Part shown: positions 17,969 through 25,849 of the stretch, piece by piece
How the letters are laid out: each line of letters begins with the position of its first letter
Numbering within the stretch: the stretch's first letter is position 1
IMG/VR virus record: IMGVR_UViG_3300027749_002876
Location: 434,001-498,000 of that record
Source: a virus
Strand: one strand, 5' to 3'
Length of the DNA stretch: 64,000 nt
The notes under the pieces: model-generated
Told to the model about the DNA's origin: nothing
Databases searched by the model: none
What the model saw: only the letters and a program-made list of their open reading frames with translations
Translations under genes and position numbers: made by a program

Positions 17969-18874
17969 ATGGAATTCAGTGGAATGACAATAAGTGGTGG
18001 GGTTTCTATTGTGCCTCCCCCTCCCTCAAATAAGGCTATATTTGGTTATGGTTATCCCACCTATTCAATAACTAACTTAGTATCAATCACAGGTGTAGTT
18101 GCTACTAATACAACTGGTGTTGGTACCGGTAGACATGGTTTAGCAGCCGCAACTTATGGTACTGATAAAGCTATATTTGGTTATGGTAATGACACTAATA
18201 TCAGGCTATCAATGACCAATCTTGTATCAAATACAGGTGTAGTTGCTACAGATACAACAGGTGTTGGTACTGCTAGAAATAATTTAGCAGCCACAGGTTA
18301 TGGCACTGATAAAGCTATTTTTGGTTATGGATATATTGGCTCAGCTACATCAATAACTAATCTAGTAAGTAATGCAGGTGTAGTAGCAACTGATACTGCA
18401 GGTGTTGGCACTGCTAGGTACGCAAGAGCAGCCACAACTTATGGCAGTTCTGGACAAGCTATATTTGGATATGGTAATGGTCCTGTATCAGTAACCAATC
18501 TAGTATCAAGTACAGGTATAGTAGCTACTGATACAACCGGTGTTGGTACCGCTAGATCCGACCTTGCTGCCGCAGGGTATGGTACCGATAAAGCTATTTT
18601 TGGATATGGCGCCACTAGCAGTAATACTGCAATAACTAATCTAGTAAGTAACACCGGCGTAGTCGCAACTGACACAACAGGTGTAGGCACTGCTAGGAGT
18701 AGTCTAGCAGCCGCGGGGTATAGTAGTGATAAAGCTATTTTTGGATATGGTGATAATTCAGGTGCTTTATCAATGACCAATCTAGTAAGTAATACCGGTG
18801 TTGTTGCTACTGATACTGCAGGTGTCGGTACTGCTAGATTGGCGTTAGCAGCCGCAAGTTACGGCCTCAGTTAA
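17969..18874 (+). CDS. KAIFGYG-repeat protein, six repeats
   Basis: 301 residues. After a shared start (EFSGMTISGGVSIV, then PPPPSNKAIFGYG) come six repeats of about 45 residues. Each has AIFGYG, a variable stretch of 4-9 residues, then TNLVSNTGVVATDTTGVGTA and a short LAAAGYG link. Repeats of this size suggest a beta-propeller or beta-prism virion protein, with the variable stretches forming exposed loops. First of three paralogues (also 19154 and 20912). Receptor binding is inference. Confidence 0.75.
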   Translation: MEFSGMTISGGVSIVPPPPSNKAIFGYGYPTYSITNLVSITGVVATNTTGVGTGRHGLAAATYGTDKAIFGYGNDTNIRLSMTNLVSNTGVVATDTTGVGTARNNLAATGYGTDKAIFGYGYIGSATSITNLVSNAGVVATDTAGVGTARYARAATTYGSSGQAIFGYGNGPVSVTNLVSSTGIVATDTTGVGTARSDLAAAGYGTDKAIFGYGATSSNTAITNLVSNTGVVATDTTGVGTARSSLAAAGYSSDKAIFGYGDNSGALSMTNLVSNTGVVATDTAGVGTARLALAAASYGLS

Positions 18875-18901
18875 AAATACAATTAACTTATTAGAGTTAG
18901 A

Positions 18902-18909
18902 GATAAATA
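18902..18909 (+). promoter_or_regulatory. T4-type late promoter
   Basis: GATAAATA, then AAAGGAG and ATG 18932. Confidence 0.7.
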
Positions 18910-18931
18910 CATTATCATAAAGGAGAATATA

Positions 18932-19147
18932 ATGATAGACTTAGAAAACATGCCTGCTCCAACACAAGAGCAAATCGCAGAAGCAAGAGAAAACGCATTC
19001 AATGCAGAGCATCCAGCATCATGGACATGGAATGAAGAAGCAACTTCATATGTTGCTCCAGTAAGTGTTCCAAATGATGGCTATCCTTATTTATGGGATG
19101 AAGCTACAACTAATTGGACACCATTTCCAGATTATCCTAGAGAGTAA
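18932..19147 (+). CDS. small virion-associated protein, 71 aa
   Basis: Starts MIDLENMPAPTQEQIAEARE. The Trp/Tyr/Pro-rich C-terminal part (NDGYPYLWDEATTNWTPFPD) resembles short tail-fibre accessory proteins of T4-like phages, by my recollection. Lies between two KAIFGYG proteins and precedes the second by six bases, so the two are probably co-expressed. Confidence 0.6.
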   Translation: MIDLENMPAPTQEQIAEARENAFNAEHPASWTWNEEATSYVAPVSVPNDGYPYLWDEATTNWTPFPDYPRE

Positions 19148-19153
19148 TCTTTA

Positions 19154-20101
19154 ATGCAATTCAGTGGAATGACAATATCGGGTGGGATAACGGTAGTTTA
19201 TATCCCTCCTCCCTCAAACAAGGCTATATTTGGATACGGCGTCAATAATGCCGATAGTATGGTTTCAATTACAAACCTAGTATCAAACACTGGTGTTGTT
19301 GCGACTGATACTGCAGGTGTCGGTACTGGTAGGCGAAACCTAGGCGGTGCAGGTTATGGTACTGATAAAGCTATCTTTGGATATGGGCAAACTAGTAGTT
19401 TATTATTCTCACTGACCAATCTTGTAAGTAATACAGGAGTAGTTGCCACAGATACAGCAGGTGTTGGTACTGCTAGAAGTAATCTTGCGGCTGCTGGGTA
19501 TGGTGGTGATAAAGCTATATTTGGATATGGGGCAAATCTCAATCAAGATGTGATGTATTCATTAACTAATTTGGTATCAAACACTGGTGTAGTTGCTACA
19601 GATACTACAGGCGTTGGTACTAGTAGATTCCAACTGGCAGCCGCAGGTTATGGTACTGATAAAGCTATCTTTGGATATGGGTACAATAGTAGTTTTACTC
19701 CACTTTCAATTACTAACCTAATAAGTAATACCGGTGTAGTTGGTAATGATGTTACTGGTGTTGGAACTGCTAGAACTGCACTAGCGGCTACTGGATATGG
19801 CACTGATAAAGCTATTTTTGGATACGGATACGCAGGAGGCGTTCAATCAATAACTAACCTAGTATCAAATACAGGCGTAGTGGCCAGTAATACAACAGGT
19901 GTAGGTACTGCTAGATATAACCTTGCGGCCGCAGGTTATGGTGTTGATACTGCTATTTTTGGATATGGAGTTGGTCCTGCAAGTCCACCGTATCTATCAA
20001 TGACCAACCTAGTATCAAACACAGGGATAGTCGCAACAGATACCACAGGTGTAGGTACTGCTAGATACGGATTGGCAGCCGCTAGTTACGGGTTATCATA
20101 A
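19154..20101 (+). CDS. KAIFGYG-repeat protein, six repeats
   Basis: 315 residues, paralogue of the protein at 17969: start QFSGMTISGGITVVYIPPPS, then six AIFGYG repeats with variable stretches such as VNNADSMV, QTSSLLF, ANLNQDVMY, YNSSFTPL. The scaffold segments are nearly identical at protein and DNA level between repeats and between genes, while the post-GYG stretch differs every time. Same proposed role as its paralogue. Confidence 0.75.
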   Translation: MQFSGMTISGGITVVYIPPPSNKAIFGYGVNNADSMVSITNLVSNTGVVATDTAGVGTGRRNLGGAGYGTDKAIFGYGQTSSLLFSLTNLVSNTGVVATDTAGVGTARSNLAAAGYGGDKAIFGYGANLNQDVMYSLTNLVSNTGVVATDTTGVGTSRFQLAAAGYGTDKAIFGYGYNSSFTPLSITNLISNTGVVGNDVTGVGTARTALAATGYGTDKAIFGYGYAGGVQSITNLVSNTGVVASNTTGVGTARYNLAAAGYGVDTAIFGYGVGPASPPYLSMTNLVSNTGIVATDTTGVGTARYGLAAASYGLS

Positions 20102-20133
20102 ACCCTAAAAATTTTTACTCACACAAATTAGCT

Positions 20134-20164
20134 AATAAATATCTCTATACACAACCTATAGAGA
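20134..20164 (+). promoter_or_regulatory. late promoter with 5' stem-loop
   Basis: AATAAATA (20134-20141) is followed directly by TCTCTATA (20142-20149), a 7-base loop and TATAGAGA (20157-20164), an 8-bp hairpin at the mRNA 5' end. The 3' arm contains the purine-rich ribosome binding region of the gene at 20171. Confidence 0.55.
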
Positions 20165-20170
20165 GAAAAA

Positions 20171-20839
20171 ATGGCATCAAATCTAAATTCAGAATTTAAC
20201 TACCGTTACCAGGTGATCGGTTCAACACCCTGGGAAAAAATCAAAACACTTCAAGGCTTCTATGTAGGTCGCAAACGAGCGGCCGTACTAGAAGAAGTGG
20301 CTGAATTAAAATATCAAGCTAAACTTGAAGAACTAAAACATCTAAAAACAGTTCCAGCACTACCGCATATTATGCTTAATCTACAAGCAGAAATCATTGA
20401 GTTGGAATCACACTTGGATGACCAAAAACATGCTTTCGAACTTAATCGCAAAGAGATTAAAATATTAGAAAAATACATGGCTGAACTTTATGCTGAAGTT
20501 GAACCAACAAGACTTAAGCATCCAGATGGTACACCGTATACCGATGATGAGATGTTTGAAGCTAATGCTAACTATGAATTCACAGTCACAGTTGGTCGTG
20601 AGATTCAATCGGAAATCATTGCAATGGGTAGACCTAGTCCAGCTAAACTACTCAATGCTATGAGTAATCCACAAACATTAAATTCATTAATGCAAATTGG
20701 TCTTGTACCACAAGGTACTATATTACTAGAGCAGAAAGATATTATGTTAGAATTAACTAATCAATCAACTACAACAGTAATGGATGCACCAAAAGAATTA
20801 GAAAGTAACACTTCTAAGAAGAAAACAAAGAAAAAGTAA
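20171..20839 (+). CDS. coiled-coil phage protein, 222 aa (tail or scaffold accessory?)
   Basis: Largely helical: residues 25-110 are a long charged coiled coil (EELKHLKTVPALPHIMLNLQ, AEIIELESHLDDQKHAFEL), with a Lys-rich tail (SKKKTKKK). Lies between KAIFGYG genes behind a late promoter and ends at a terminator, so it is probably structural or an assembly chaperone of the repeat proteins. No family recognised with certainty. Confidence 0.55.
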   Translation: MASNLNSEFNYRYQVIGSTPWEKIKTLQGFYVGRKRAAVLEEVAELKYQAKLEELKHLKTVPALPHIMLNLQAEIIELESHLDDQKHAFELNRKEIKILEKYMAELYAEVEPTRLKHPDGTPYTDDEMFEANANYEFTVTVGREIQSEIIAMGRPSPAKLLNAMSNPQTLNSLMQIGLVPQGTILLEQKDIMLELTNQSTTTVMDAPKELESNTSKKKTKKK

Positions 20840-20856
20840 TAGTATAATACTTACAG

Positions 20857-20885
20857 AAAAGAGGCTCACTATGAGCCTTTTTTTG
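20857..20885 (+). terminator. intrinsic terminator
   Basis: AGGCTCA (20862-20868), CTA loop, TGAGCCT (20872-20878) followed by a run of T. The T run touches the next late promoter. Confidence 0.88.
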
Positions 20886-20892
20886 ATAAATA
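20885..20892 (+). promoter_or_regulatory. T4-type late promoter
   Basis: GATAAATA immediately after the terminator T run; GAAGGAAG precedes ATG 20912. Confidence 0.65.
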
Positions 20893-20911
20893 AGTTGAAG
20901 GAAGATATATT

Positions 20912-21283
20912 ATGTCAATAACGATAACAGGTGGTTTTACATTGGCTGGTGGTGGATGGACTGTTGCTCCCGCACCACCTACAGGTAATAAAGCTATCTT
21001 TGGATACGGTAGCAATGGATCTAATGTGTCAATGACTAACCTAGTAAGTAATGCAGGTATTGTTGCTGCTGACACTACTGGAGTAGGTACTGCTAGACGT
21101 TATCTAGCAGCCGCAGGTTATGGTACTGATAAAGCTATATTTGGTTATGGAACTATTGCTGGTAATCTTGGGGATACCTATTCACTAACTAACCTAGTAT
21201 CAAACACGGGTGTAGTAGCTACAAATACTGCTGGTGTAGGTACTGCCAGATACAGCCCTTCGGCTGCAGCCTACAGCTCATAA
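20912..21283 (+). CDS. KAIFGYG-repeat protein, two repeats (short paralogue)
   Basis: 123 residues: start SITITGGFTLAGGGWTVAPA, then only two AIFGYG repeats. It shares scaffold and DNA similarity with the six-repeat proteins at 17969 and 19154. Could be a contracted copy produced by recombination between repeats, or a functional short form. The reading frame is intact with its own late promoter. Confidence 0.7.
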   Translation: MSITITGGFTLAGGGWTVAPAPPTGNKAIFGYGSNGSNVSMTNLVSNAGIVAADTTGVGTARRYLAAAGYGTDKAIFGYGTIAGNLGDTYSLTNLVSNTGVVATNTAGVGTARYSPSAAAYSS

Positions 21284-21330
21284 CCTAACAAACCAAAGGG
21301 TAAATCAAACTAGCATTTACCTACACATTC

Positions 21331-21339
21331 TGTTATAAT
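21331..21339 (+). promoter_or_regulatory. extended -10 promoter
   Basis: TGTTATAAT (extended TGn-TATAAT) without a recognisable -35 box; ATG 21358 is 18 bases downstream of the -10 box. Confidence 0.55.
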
Positions 21340-21357
21340 CAAACGAATAGGATAAAA

Positions 21358-21672
21358 ATGAAATATCTACTACTCGCCGTATCCTTAGGAATAACAAACA
21401 TCTCCTATTCGCAAAAACTAGAACAAACAATAAAAGCTGAATTACCTTGTTATGATACAACAGAACTCTTTAAAAGTCTTAGAGAGAAATTCAAAGAACT
21501 ACCTTTACTAACAGGCAAAGCAGATGATGAAGCAAACTCAACAATGAGTCTTTGGTTGAATCCTGTTGATAACAATTGGACAATAATCGCAACTAAGAAA
21601 GAACTAAGTTGTGTTGTTGGAGCTGGAACTGATATGAAAATTATCTCAACCAGAAAAGGAACAAATGTATGA
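21358..21672 (+). CDS. secreted phage protein, 104 aa
   Basis: Signal peptide MKYLLLAVSLGITNISYSQ, then a mature part with two cysteines (LPCYDTTELF and KKELSCVVG) that could form a disulfide in the periplasm. Overlaps the DD-peptidase gene by four bases (ATGA), so both periplasmic products are co-translated. I recognise it as a common but unnamed phage protein. Confidence 0.7.
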   Translation: MKYLLLAVSLGITNISYSQKLEQTIKAELPCYDTTELFKSLREKFKELPLLTGKADDEANSTMSLWLNPVDNNWTIIATKKELSCVVGAGTDMKIISTRKGTNV

Positions 21673-22406
21673 TTAAAAAACTGTTAGTAATATTAACACT
21701 GGTAACAAGTTCTGTATATGCTGACCAAACATTAACAGCACAAGCTTGGCTAGTAGCCGATCACAATGGAAAAATACTTGAAGGTTCCAACACAACAGAA
21801 ATTCGTAGTATAGCAAGTATCACTAAACTAATGACTTCAATGGTTGTACTAGATGCAGGACAATCACTCACAGAAATCATTCCAAAAAAATTATACAACA
21901 AGCAACTAACCAGAGAAACACTAATTGATTTGGCAATTGTAAAATCAGACAACAATGCTGCCAAACTATTATGTGATTACTATCCGGGAGGATATGACAG
22001 TTGTATCATAGCAATGAATAACAAAGCACATTCATTACAAATGAATCAATCAACATTTACTGATCCAACTGGCAGGATGCATACAAATGTAAGTACTGCG
22101 GAAGATTTGATTAAGTTAGTATTTGCGGCAAGTACATACCCACTCATAGTTCAAGCAAGTAATATGGATGCAGTACGTTGGAACGTCAATAAGAAGAAAA
22201 ATGTTGAGTTAAGAAACACTAACACTTTAGTAGGACATGGTTATAAATTCCTAGTCAGTAAGACAGGATTTATCAACAAAGCAGGTGGATGTATCGTTAT
22301 GATGATTGATACTGTATATGGTATCAGAACAGTTGTATTGTTAGGAAGTAAAAATACAAAGACCCGTATCCCTGAAGCACAGATGCTATCGCAGGTTATT
22401 CGATAA
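21669..22406 (+). CDS. periplasmic D,D-peptidase (PBP5/PBP7-like, S11 family)
   Basis: 245 residues with a signal peptide (MIKKLLVILTLVTSSVYA) and the full serine DD-peptidase triad of motifs: SITK (Ser50, Lys53), SDN (93-95) and KTG (198-200). It lacks the C-terminal domain of PBP5, so it is closer to PBP7-type endopeptidases. It would trim peptide stems or cross-links of peptidoglycan in the periplasm. A role in remodelling the wall during infection or in lysis is inference. Confidence 0.85.
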   Translation: MIKKLLVILTLVTSSVYADQTLTAQAWLVADHNGKILEGSNTTEIRSIASITKLMTSMVVLDAGQSLTEIIPKKLYNKQLTRETLIDLAIVKSDNNAAKLLCDYYPGGYDSCIIAMNNKAHSLQMNQSTFTDPTGRMHTNVSTAEDLIKLVFAASTYPLIVQASNMDAVRWNVNKKKNVELRNTNTLVGHGYKFLVSKTGFINKAGGCIVMMIDTVYGIRTVVLLGSKNTKTRIPEAQMLSQVIR

Positions 22407-22665
22407 TCTTTTTGTATTGACTAGCATCACGCTTTGGGATGTAATCAACTCCGGGTACAGGACTGAAATCTCTCACAAGTTCTTGCTTCATCTCATCACC
22501 ATACTTCAATGTAATATAGCTGAATGACTGTTCATGCTTATCATTCATACCAATAATTAAATATTGATACCAACGGAATCTTTCATCAATTATTTTTTTG
22601 ACAATGGTATCATTGAGTATATCATCAAAGTTATTGTTTTCACGGTAAAAGGTATAGTATTTCAT
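22396..22665 (-). CDS. phage protein, 89 aa, unknown
   Basis: ATG 22665 overlaps the upstream stop (ATGA) and is preferred to an in-frame TTG at 22674. Starts MKYYTFYRENNNFDDILNDT; contains WYQYLIIGMNDKHEQSFSYI. Its 3' end overlaps the convergent DD-peptidase gene by 11 bases. No function recognised. Confidence 0.6.
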   Translation of the reverse strand: MKYYTFYRENNNFDDILNDTIVKKIIDERFRWYQYLIIGMNDKHEQSFSYITLKYGDEMKQELVRDFSPVPGVDYIPKRDASQYKKIIE

Positions 22666-22862
22666 TTTTTCCAAAGTATAAAGTTTATGTAATCGGATTC
22701 AGTTTCAAAATAGAAATCATATAATCCACCATCACGTCCAGCTGGTACTACACAATCATAGCCCCAATCATTAACACAGTTTCGCTGACACCAATCGATG
22801 ACGGGTTTTAGTTCCCCATAACCAATTGTGATTCTAGTCTTGTATTGAGTATTTGGTGACAT
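22662..22862 (-). CDS. small phage protein, 66 aa (paralogue of 63020)
   Basis: Has a DWC motif (VIDWCQRNCVNDWGYDCV) and ends DFYFETESDYINFILWKK. The ending is the same pattern as DEKDYIHFMLRWR in the gene at 63020, where a WCVDTFG segment also occurs. A small family duplicated within this genome; function unknown. Confidence 0.6.
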   Translation of the reverse strand: MSPNTQYKTRITIGYGELKPVIDWCQRNCVNDWGYDCVVPAGRDGGLYDFYFETESDYINFILWKK

Positions 22863-23334
22863 TCACACCGCCTTGTTCTAAAAATTCTAATCCTCTACTA
22901 TCTCTATATGCATCACGATAATAAATCTGTTTGATACCAGATTGATATATAGCTTTTGCACAATGGATACAAGGAGCATGTGTCACAAATAATGTAGCAC
23001 CATCACTAGATTCAGTACTTGCGGACACTTTTGAAATTACATTCATTTCTGCGTGGAGTACCTCATCCTTAGTAACTAGTCGATATCTACGATTACTTTC
23101 TACAGTAATATCATATTCTTCAAATGGATATAGTTGTCCGTCCCAATTATCACCGGGCATGTATTCTTTATATTCACATTCGTTAGTCCATCCAGTTGGC
23201 ATACCATTGTATCCTGTACCTAGAATTTTGTTACCTTTAACAATAACAGCACCGACATTTAATCTAATAGCACTACTTAACTTACTAGTTAGTTCAGCTA
23301 TATCCATGTAATAATTTATAAATTTTTGTTTCAT
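22834..23334 (-). CDS. deoxycytidylate (dCMP) deaminase
   Basis: 166 residues with the zinc and catalytic signature of cytidine-deaminase-fold dCMP deaminases: HAEMNVISK (His and catalytic Glu) and [13 protein letters not shown] (two Cys ligands), plus [19 protein letters not shown]. Converts dCMP to dUMP for dTTP synthesis. The T4 homologue is gp cd. A second ATG at residue 10 ([11 protein letters not shown]) is possible because the first start overlaps the ferredoxin stop. Confidence 0.92.
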   Translation of the reverse strand: MKQKFINYYMDIAELTSKLSSAIRLNVGAVIVKGNKILGTGYNGMPTGWTNECEYKEYMPGDNWDGQLYPFEEYDITVESNRRYRLVTKDEVLHAEMNVISKVSASTESSDGATLFVTHAPCIHCAKAIYQSGIKQIYYRDAYRDSRGLEFLEQGGVNVTKYSIQD

Positions 23335-23660
23335 TCAATAATTTCAATGCGTTTGTTTGGTATACCATCATATTCACTTGCATCAGGTAATGGTGATTTC
23401 TTTTTAGTAATGACTGACCATTTATTACTAAGTCGTACATTAACATCGAACCAATATTGATTTTCAACTGGATCTTTAATATCTTCCTGTGCTACAATAG
23501 CATTGACCGGACATTCAGGGATGCATACTGCACAATCAATGCACTCATCAGGATTAATTACAAGGAAGTTAGGTCCTTCATAAAAACAATCTACTGGGCA
23601 AACATCAACACAGTCTGTGTGTTTACATTTGATACAATTCTCTGTAACTAAGTGTGTCAT
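23331..23660 (-). CDS. fdxA: 7Fe-8S ferredoxin (FdxA family)
   Basis: 109 residues. Nine cysteines in the FdxA arrangement (Cys9, 12, 17, 21, 25, 40, 43, 46, 50; motifs [19 protein letters not shown] and [16 protein letters not shown]). The family carries one [3Fe-4S] and one [4Fe-4S] cluster and is a cytoplasmic electron carrier. Very close to proteobacterial FdxA, so acquired from a host. Neighbours are dCMP deaminase and small unknown genes; an electron acceptor such as the radical-SAM QueE at the right edge is only a guess. Confidence 0.93.
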   Translation of the reverse strand: MTHLVTENCIKCKHTDCVDVCPVDCFYEGPNFLVINPDECIDCAVCIPECPVNAIVAQEDIKDPVENQYWFDVNVRLSNKWSVITKKKSPLPDASEYDGIPNKRIEIIE

Positions 23661-23890
23661 TCTAAATACTGTTCCTCTATTAATTCTCTTGCTAAATCTT
23701 CATCAAATAAACATTTTAATACTGTGTCGTTGATATCAAATTTTTTACAAAAAGCTTTTCCAAATTTCACACCTCTGATATGTTCGAAAATATACTCTTT
23801 GCAAAAGATTTCATAATCAGTTTTACTTATTTTGTATTTAGGTGAATTCAAATTCTCTAACGTGTTAATCATACTGCTAAAACAATTCAT
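23657..23890 (-). CDS. phage protein, 77 aa, unknown
   Basis: ATG 23890 is chosen because it follows the upstream stop by one base; longer in-frame versions would run back through that gene. Cys-containing, helical ([32 protein letters not shown]). Overlaps the ferredoxin start (ATGA). Confidence 0.5.
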   Translation of the reverse strand: MNCFSSMINTLENLNSPKYKISKTDYEIFCKEYIFEHIRGVKFGKAFCKKFDINDTVLKCLFDEDLARELIEEQYLE

Positions 23891-23891
23891 C

Positions 23892-24431
23892 TTAATCCCA
23901 CAAACTTCTATAATACTTACCAAACAATTCGAGTCCTTCTTGAATTCGATCTTCATGTAGTTGATGCCCTTCACTATCATACCAATGTTTATCAGGGTTT
24001 TTATCAACCATTTTATATGTTGATTCTACTTTACCTGTTATAGGGTTGGGGAATGTTTTATCACTTTTAACCCAATCATACTCACTAGTACCATGATGAT
24101 ATTTGTTACTATAATCATCTACTGTAAGTTGTTGGAAACTCCAAATCATTTTATCTAGTATTTCATCCCACTTTTTTGATGCTATCTCCCAAGCTTCATC
24201 ATGTGTTTCTTTATAGAAATCAAAACTCTGCTGATCCACATAATCTTCACCACCTACATTTTCTACTATTCCACCTGGCACGCCATTCTTTGAAGCTTTA
24301 AGCTGTAGTAATCCTGGGTAAATGATATGAGCAAGAGTGTGGTCAAAACTCCATGTATCAAACTTATCAATTTGTATATCAATTTTTCTTCTATTGCCCT
24401 TTTTAGGAAAGGGCCCAATTTTAACTTTCAT
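23892..24431 (-). CDS. conserved phage protein, 179 aa, unknown
   Basis: ATG 24431 (MKVKIGPFPKKGNRRKIDIQ) has AAGGA upstream and is preferred over the ORF start at 24458. Contains FDTWSFDHTLAHIIYPGLLQ and a C-terminal HEDRIQEGLELFGKYYRSLW. I recognise the family as a recurrent hypothetical protein in T4-like and other phages. No catalytic motif is evident. Confidence 0.65.
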   Translation of the reverse strand: MKVKIGPFPKKGNRRKIDIQIDKFDTWSFDHTLAHIIYPGLLQLKASKNGVPGGIVENVGGEDYVDQQSFDFYKETHDEAWEIASKKWDEILDKMIWSFQQLTVDDYSNKYHHGTSEYDWVKSDKTFPNPITGKVESTYKMVDKNPDKHWYDSEGHQLHEDRIQEGLELFGKYYRSLWD

Positions 24432-24777
24432 TTTTTTCCTTAACACTACCATCAACAAATACTAACATTTCTTTATTATGTTCTACTATGGCGTATTGTA
24501 TGTTCTTATATTTTTGTGCCAATTTTGCCAACTCACCTAATGTTTTACCCTGACATATAAACGTATTTTTTTCATATTCATATAGATACATTATATCATT
24601 ATTATATTCAACAAACAGTTTATCAATAGTTGGCTTAGCTTCTTCATCTAAATCAATAAGAATACCTTGCAATTTAGCTTCCTTATAAATCAAATGACGT
24701 ATACGATATGCAAATATCGACTCACCTACATAAAAGCCAATAGCAAACACGACCAACAGTATAATAATTTCGAACAT
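24421..24777 (-). CDS. membrane-anchored phage protein, 118 aa
   Basis: One N-terminal TM helix (MFEIIILLVVFAIGFYVGES) followed by a soluble domain of about 95 residues. Overlaps the next gene's start by 11 bases. Function unknown. Confidence 0.55.
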   Translation of the reverse strand: MFEIIILLVVFAIGFYVGESIFAYRIRHLIYKEAKLQGILIDLDEEAKPTIDKLFVEYNNDIMYLYEYEKNTFICQGKTLGELAKLAQKYKNIQYAIVEHNKEMLVFVDGSVKEKNES

Positions 24778-24780
24778 AGC

Positions 24781-25062
24781 TTATTTAGTAATAGTTAGAT
24801 TAGACCATTGTTTCAGTTTTTTAAACTTTGCTTTTTTGGCTTCTTTAAGACCCTGTGTAGTGACACCTACCTTATTATCAATAAGTAACTCAATCATTGC
24901 TTGCAAGTCTCCTATTTCTTTTTGTAATCGTTCCATATTAGTAACGTTCATGCCTTCCATCATTTGGTCTGGACCAAATCTAAAACATTTGCTAACCTCT
25001 ACAATAACCTCAGCACATTCTTCTTGTAGAATGGTTAGTATTTCTTTTGTGTCATCATTCAT
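24781..25062 (-). CDS. MazG-like nucleotide pyrophosphohydrolase
   Basis: 93 residues with the all-alpha NTP pyrophosphatase signature EECAEVIVEVSK (EExxE) followed by LQKEIGDLQAMIELL (ExxD). Such small phage MazG proteins hydrolyse noncanonical or excess (d)NTPs or lower alarmone levels; which applies here is unknown. Fits the neighbouring nucleotide gene for dCMP deaminase. Confidence 0.75.
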   Translation of the reverse strand: MNDDTKEILTILQEECAEVIVEVSKCFRFGPDQMMEGMNVTNMERLQKEIGDLQAMIELLIDNKVGVTTQGLKEAKKAKFKKLKQWSNLTITK

Positions 25063-25063
25063 A

Positions 25064-25225
25064 TTAAACTCCTAACTTATCGGTTATATATAAAAAAACA
25101 ATTGCAAAATTAACTGCAAACACAATTCCGTCCATGTAATACATCCATTTTGGATTAAGTGTGTAATCTTTGGTAGCAAGTAAACGACCAAAAAATAACA
25201 CAACACCTATATTTATTAATATCAT
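25064..25225 (-). CDS. small membrane protein, 53 aa
   Basis: ATG 25225 to TAA 25064-25066, two hydrophobic helices (ILINIGVVLFFGRLL and IVFAVNFAIVFLYI) around NPKWMYYMD. Overlaps the cupin gene stop by four bases (ATGA), supporting real translation. Function unknown. Confidence 0.55.
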   Translation of the reverse strand: MILINIGVVLFFGRLLATKDYTLNPKWMYYMDGIVFAVNFAIVFLYITDKLGV

Positions 25226-25737
25226 TTTTCTTTCCTAGTTGCTTTACTCATAACATATTTTTCGTGATAGGGTTTCCAATCAGTTAAGTAATGTTCGCTT
25301 TTAACCCAACGATCTCGTCCTGTTCTTGTTTTAGTCAAGAAACCCCATTCACGTTGTTGAGGTCCCATAAAAAACAATGTAGTAGCAGTAGTACCTTCTT
25401 CTAATTCAAGCCAATGATACTCACCTGCACTACGCTTGATGATACTACCAGGACCACGCCATGTTTGAAATTCAGTAATCATTTTACCATCATTGTCAAA
25501 CACTGGGGTATGCTCCCAATAACCACCACTCAATATAATTGTCATATAAGCCCAAGGATGATCGTGCATGATTGGATCATCACTGCGTACAATTTTATGT
25601 AGTGTGACATTGAATGGGAACCAAGTACGGTCTTTGAGAAATAAGTAGTATCGATGCATGTAATCTAGACCTGTTCTACGGTCGGGAATCAAACGATAAC
25701 GACCTAATTTATTCATAATTTTGTGAAATAAACTCAT
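25222..25737 (-). CDS. cupin-fold protein, 171 aa
   Basis: Metal-cupin-like pattern: LHKIVRSDDPIMHDHPWAYM (HxH), then ILSGGYWEHTPVF, GPGSIIKRSAGEYHWLELEE and TLFFMGPQ. I recognise it as a phage cupin family of unknown substrate. Promoter at 25762-25790, with AGGAG before the ATG. Confidence 0.7.
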   Translation of the reverse strand: MSLFHKIMNKLGRYRLIPDRRTGLDYMHRYYLFLKDRTWFPFNVTLHKIVRSDDPIMHDHPWAYMTIILSGGYWEHTPVFDNDGKMITEFQTWRGPGSIIKRSAGEYHWLELEEGTTATTLFFMGPQQREWGFLTKTRTGRDRWVKSEHYLTDWKPYHEKYVMSKATRKEK

Positions 25738-25761
25738 TGGAAACTCCTATTGCGATGTATC

Positions 25762-25790
25762 ATTATAGCATACTATTGAATTAAATGCAA
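25762..25790 (-). promoter_or_regulatory. sigma70-like promoter
   Basis: TTGCAT (25790-25785), 17-bp spacer, TATAAT (25767-25762), serving the cupin gene at 25737. Confidence 0.7.
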
Positions 25791-25803
25791 GATATAGATG
25801 TGG

Positions 25804-25832
25804 TAAAAGGGTGACGAATCACCCTTTTTGTT
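25804..25832 (-). terminator. intrinsic terminator
   Basis: AAAGGGTGA (25806-25814) pairs with TCACCCTTT (25819-25827) around CGAA, flanked by A and T runs. It ends the leftward unit containing the gene at 25850. Confidence 0.85.
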
Positions 25833-25849
25833 TTATCTCAATACAGAGA

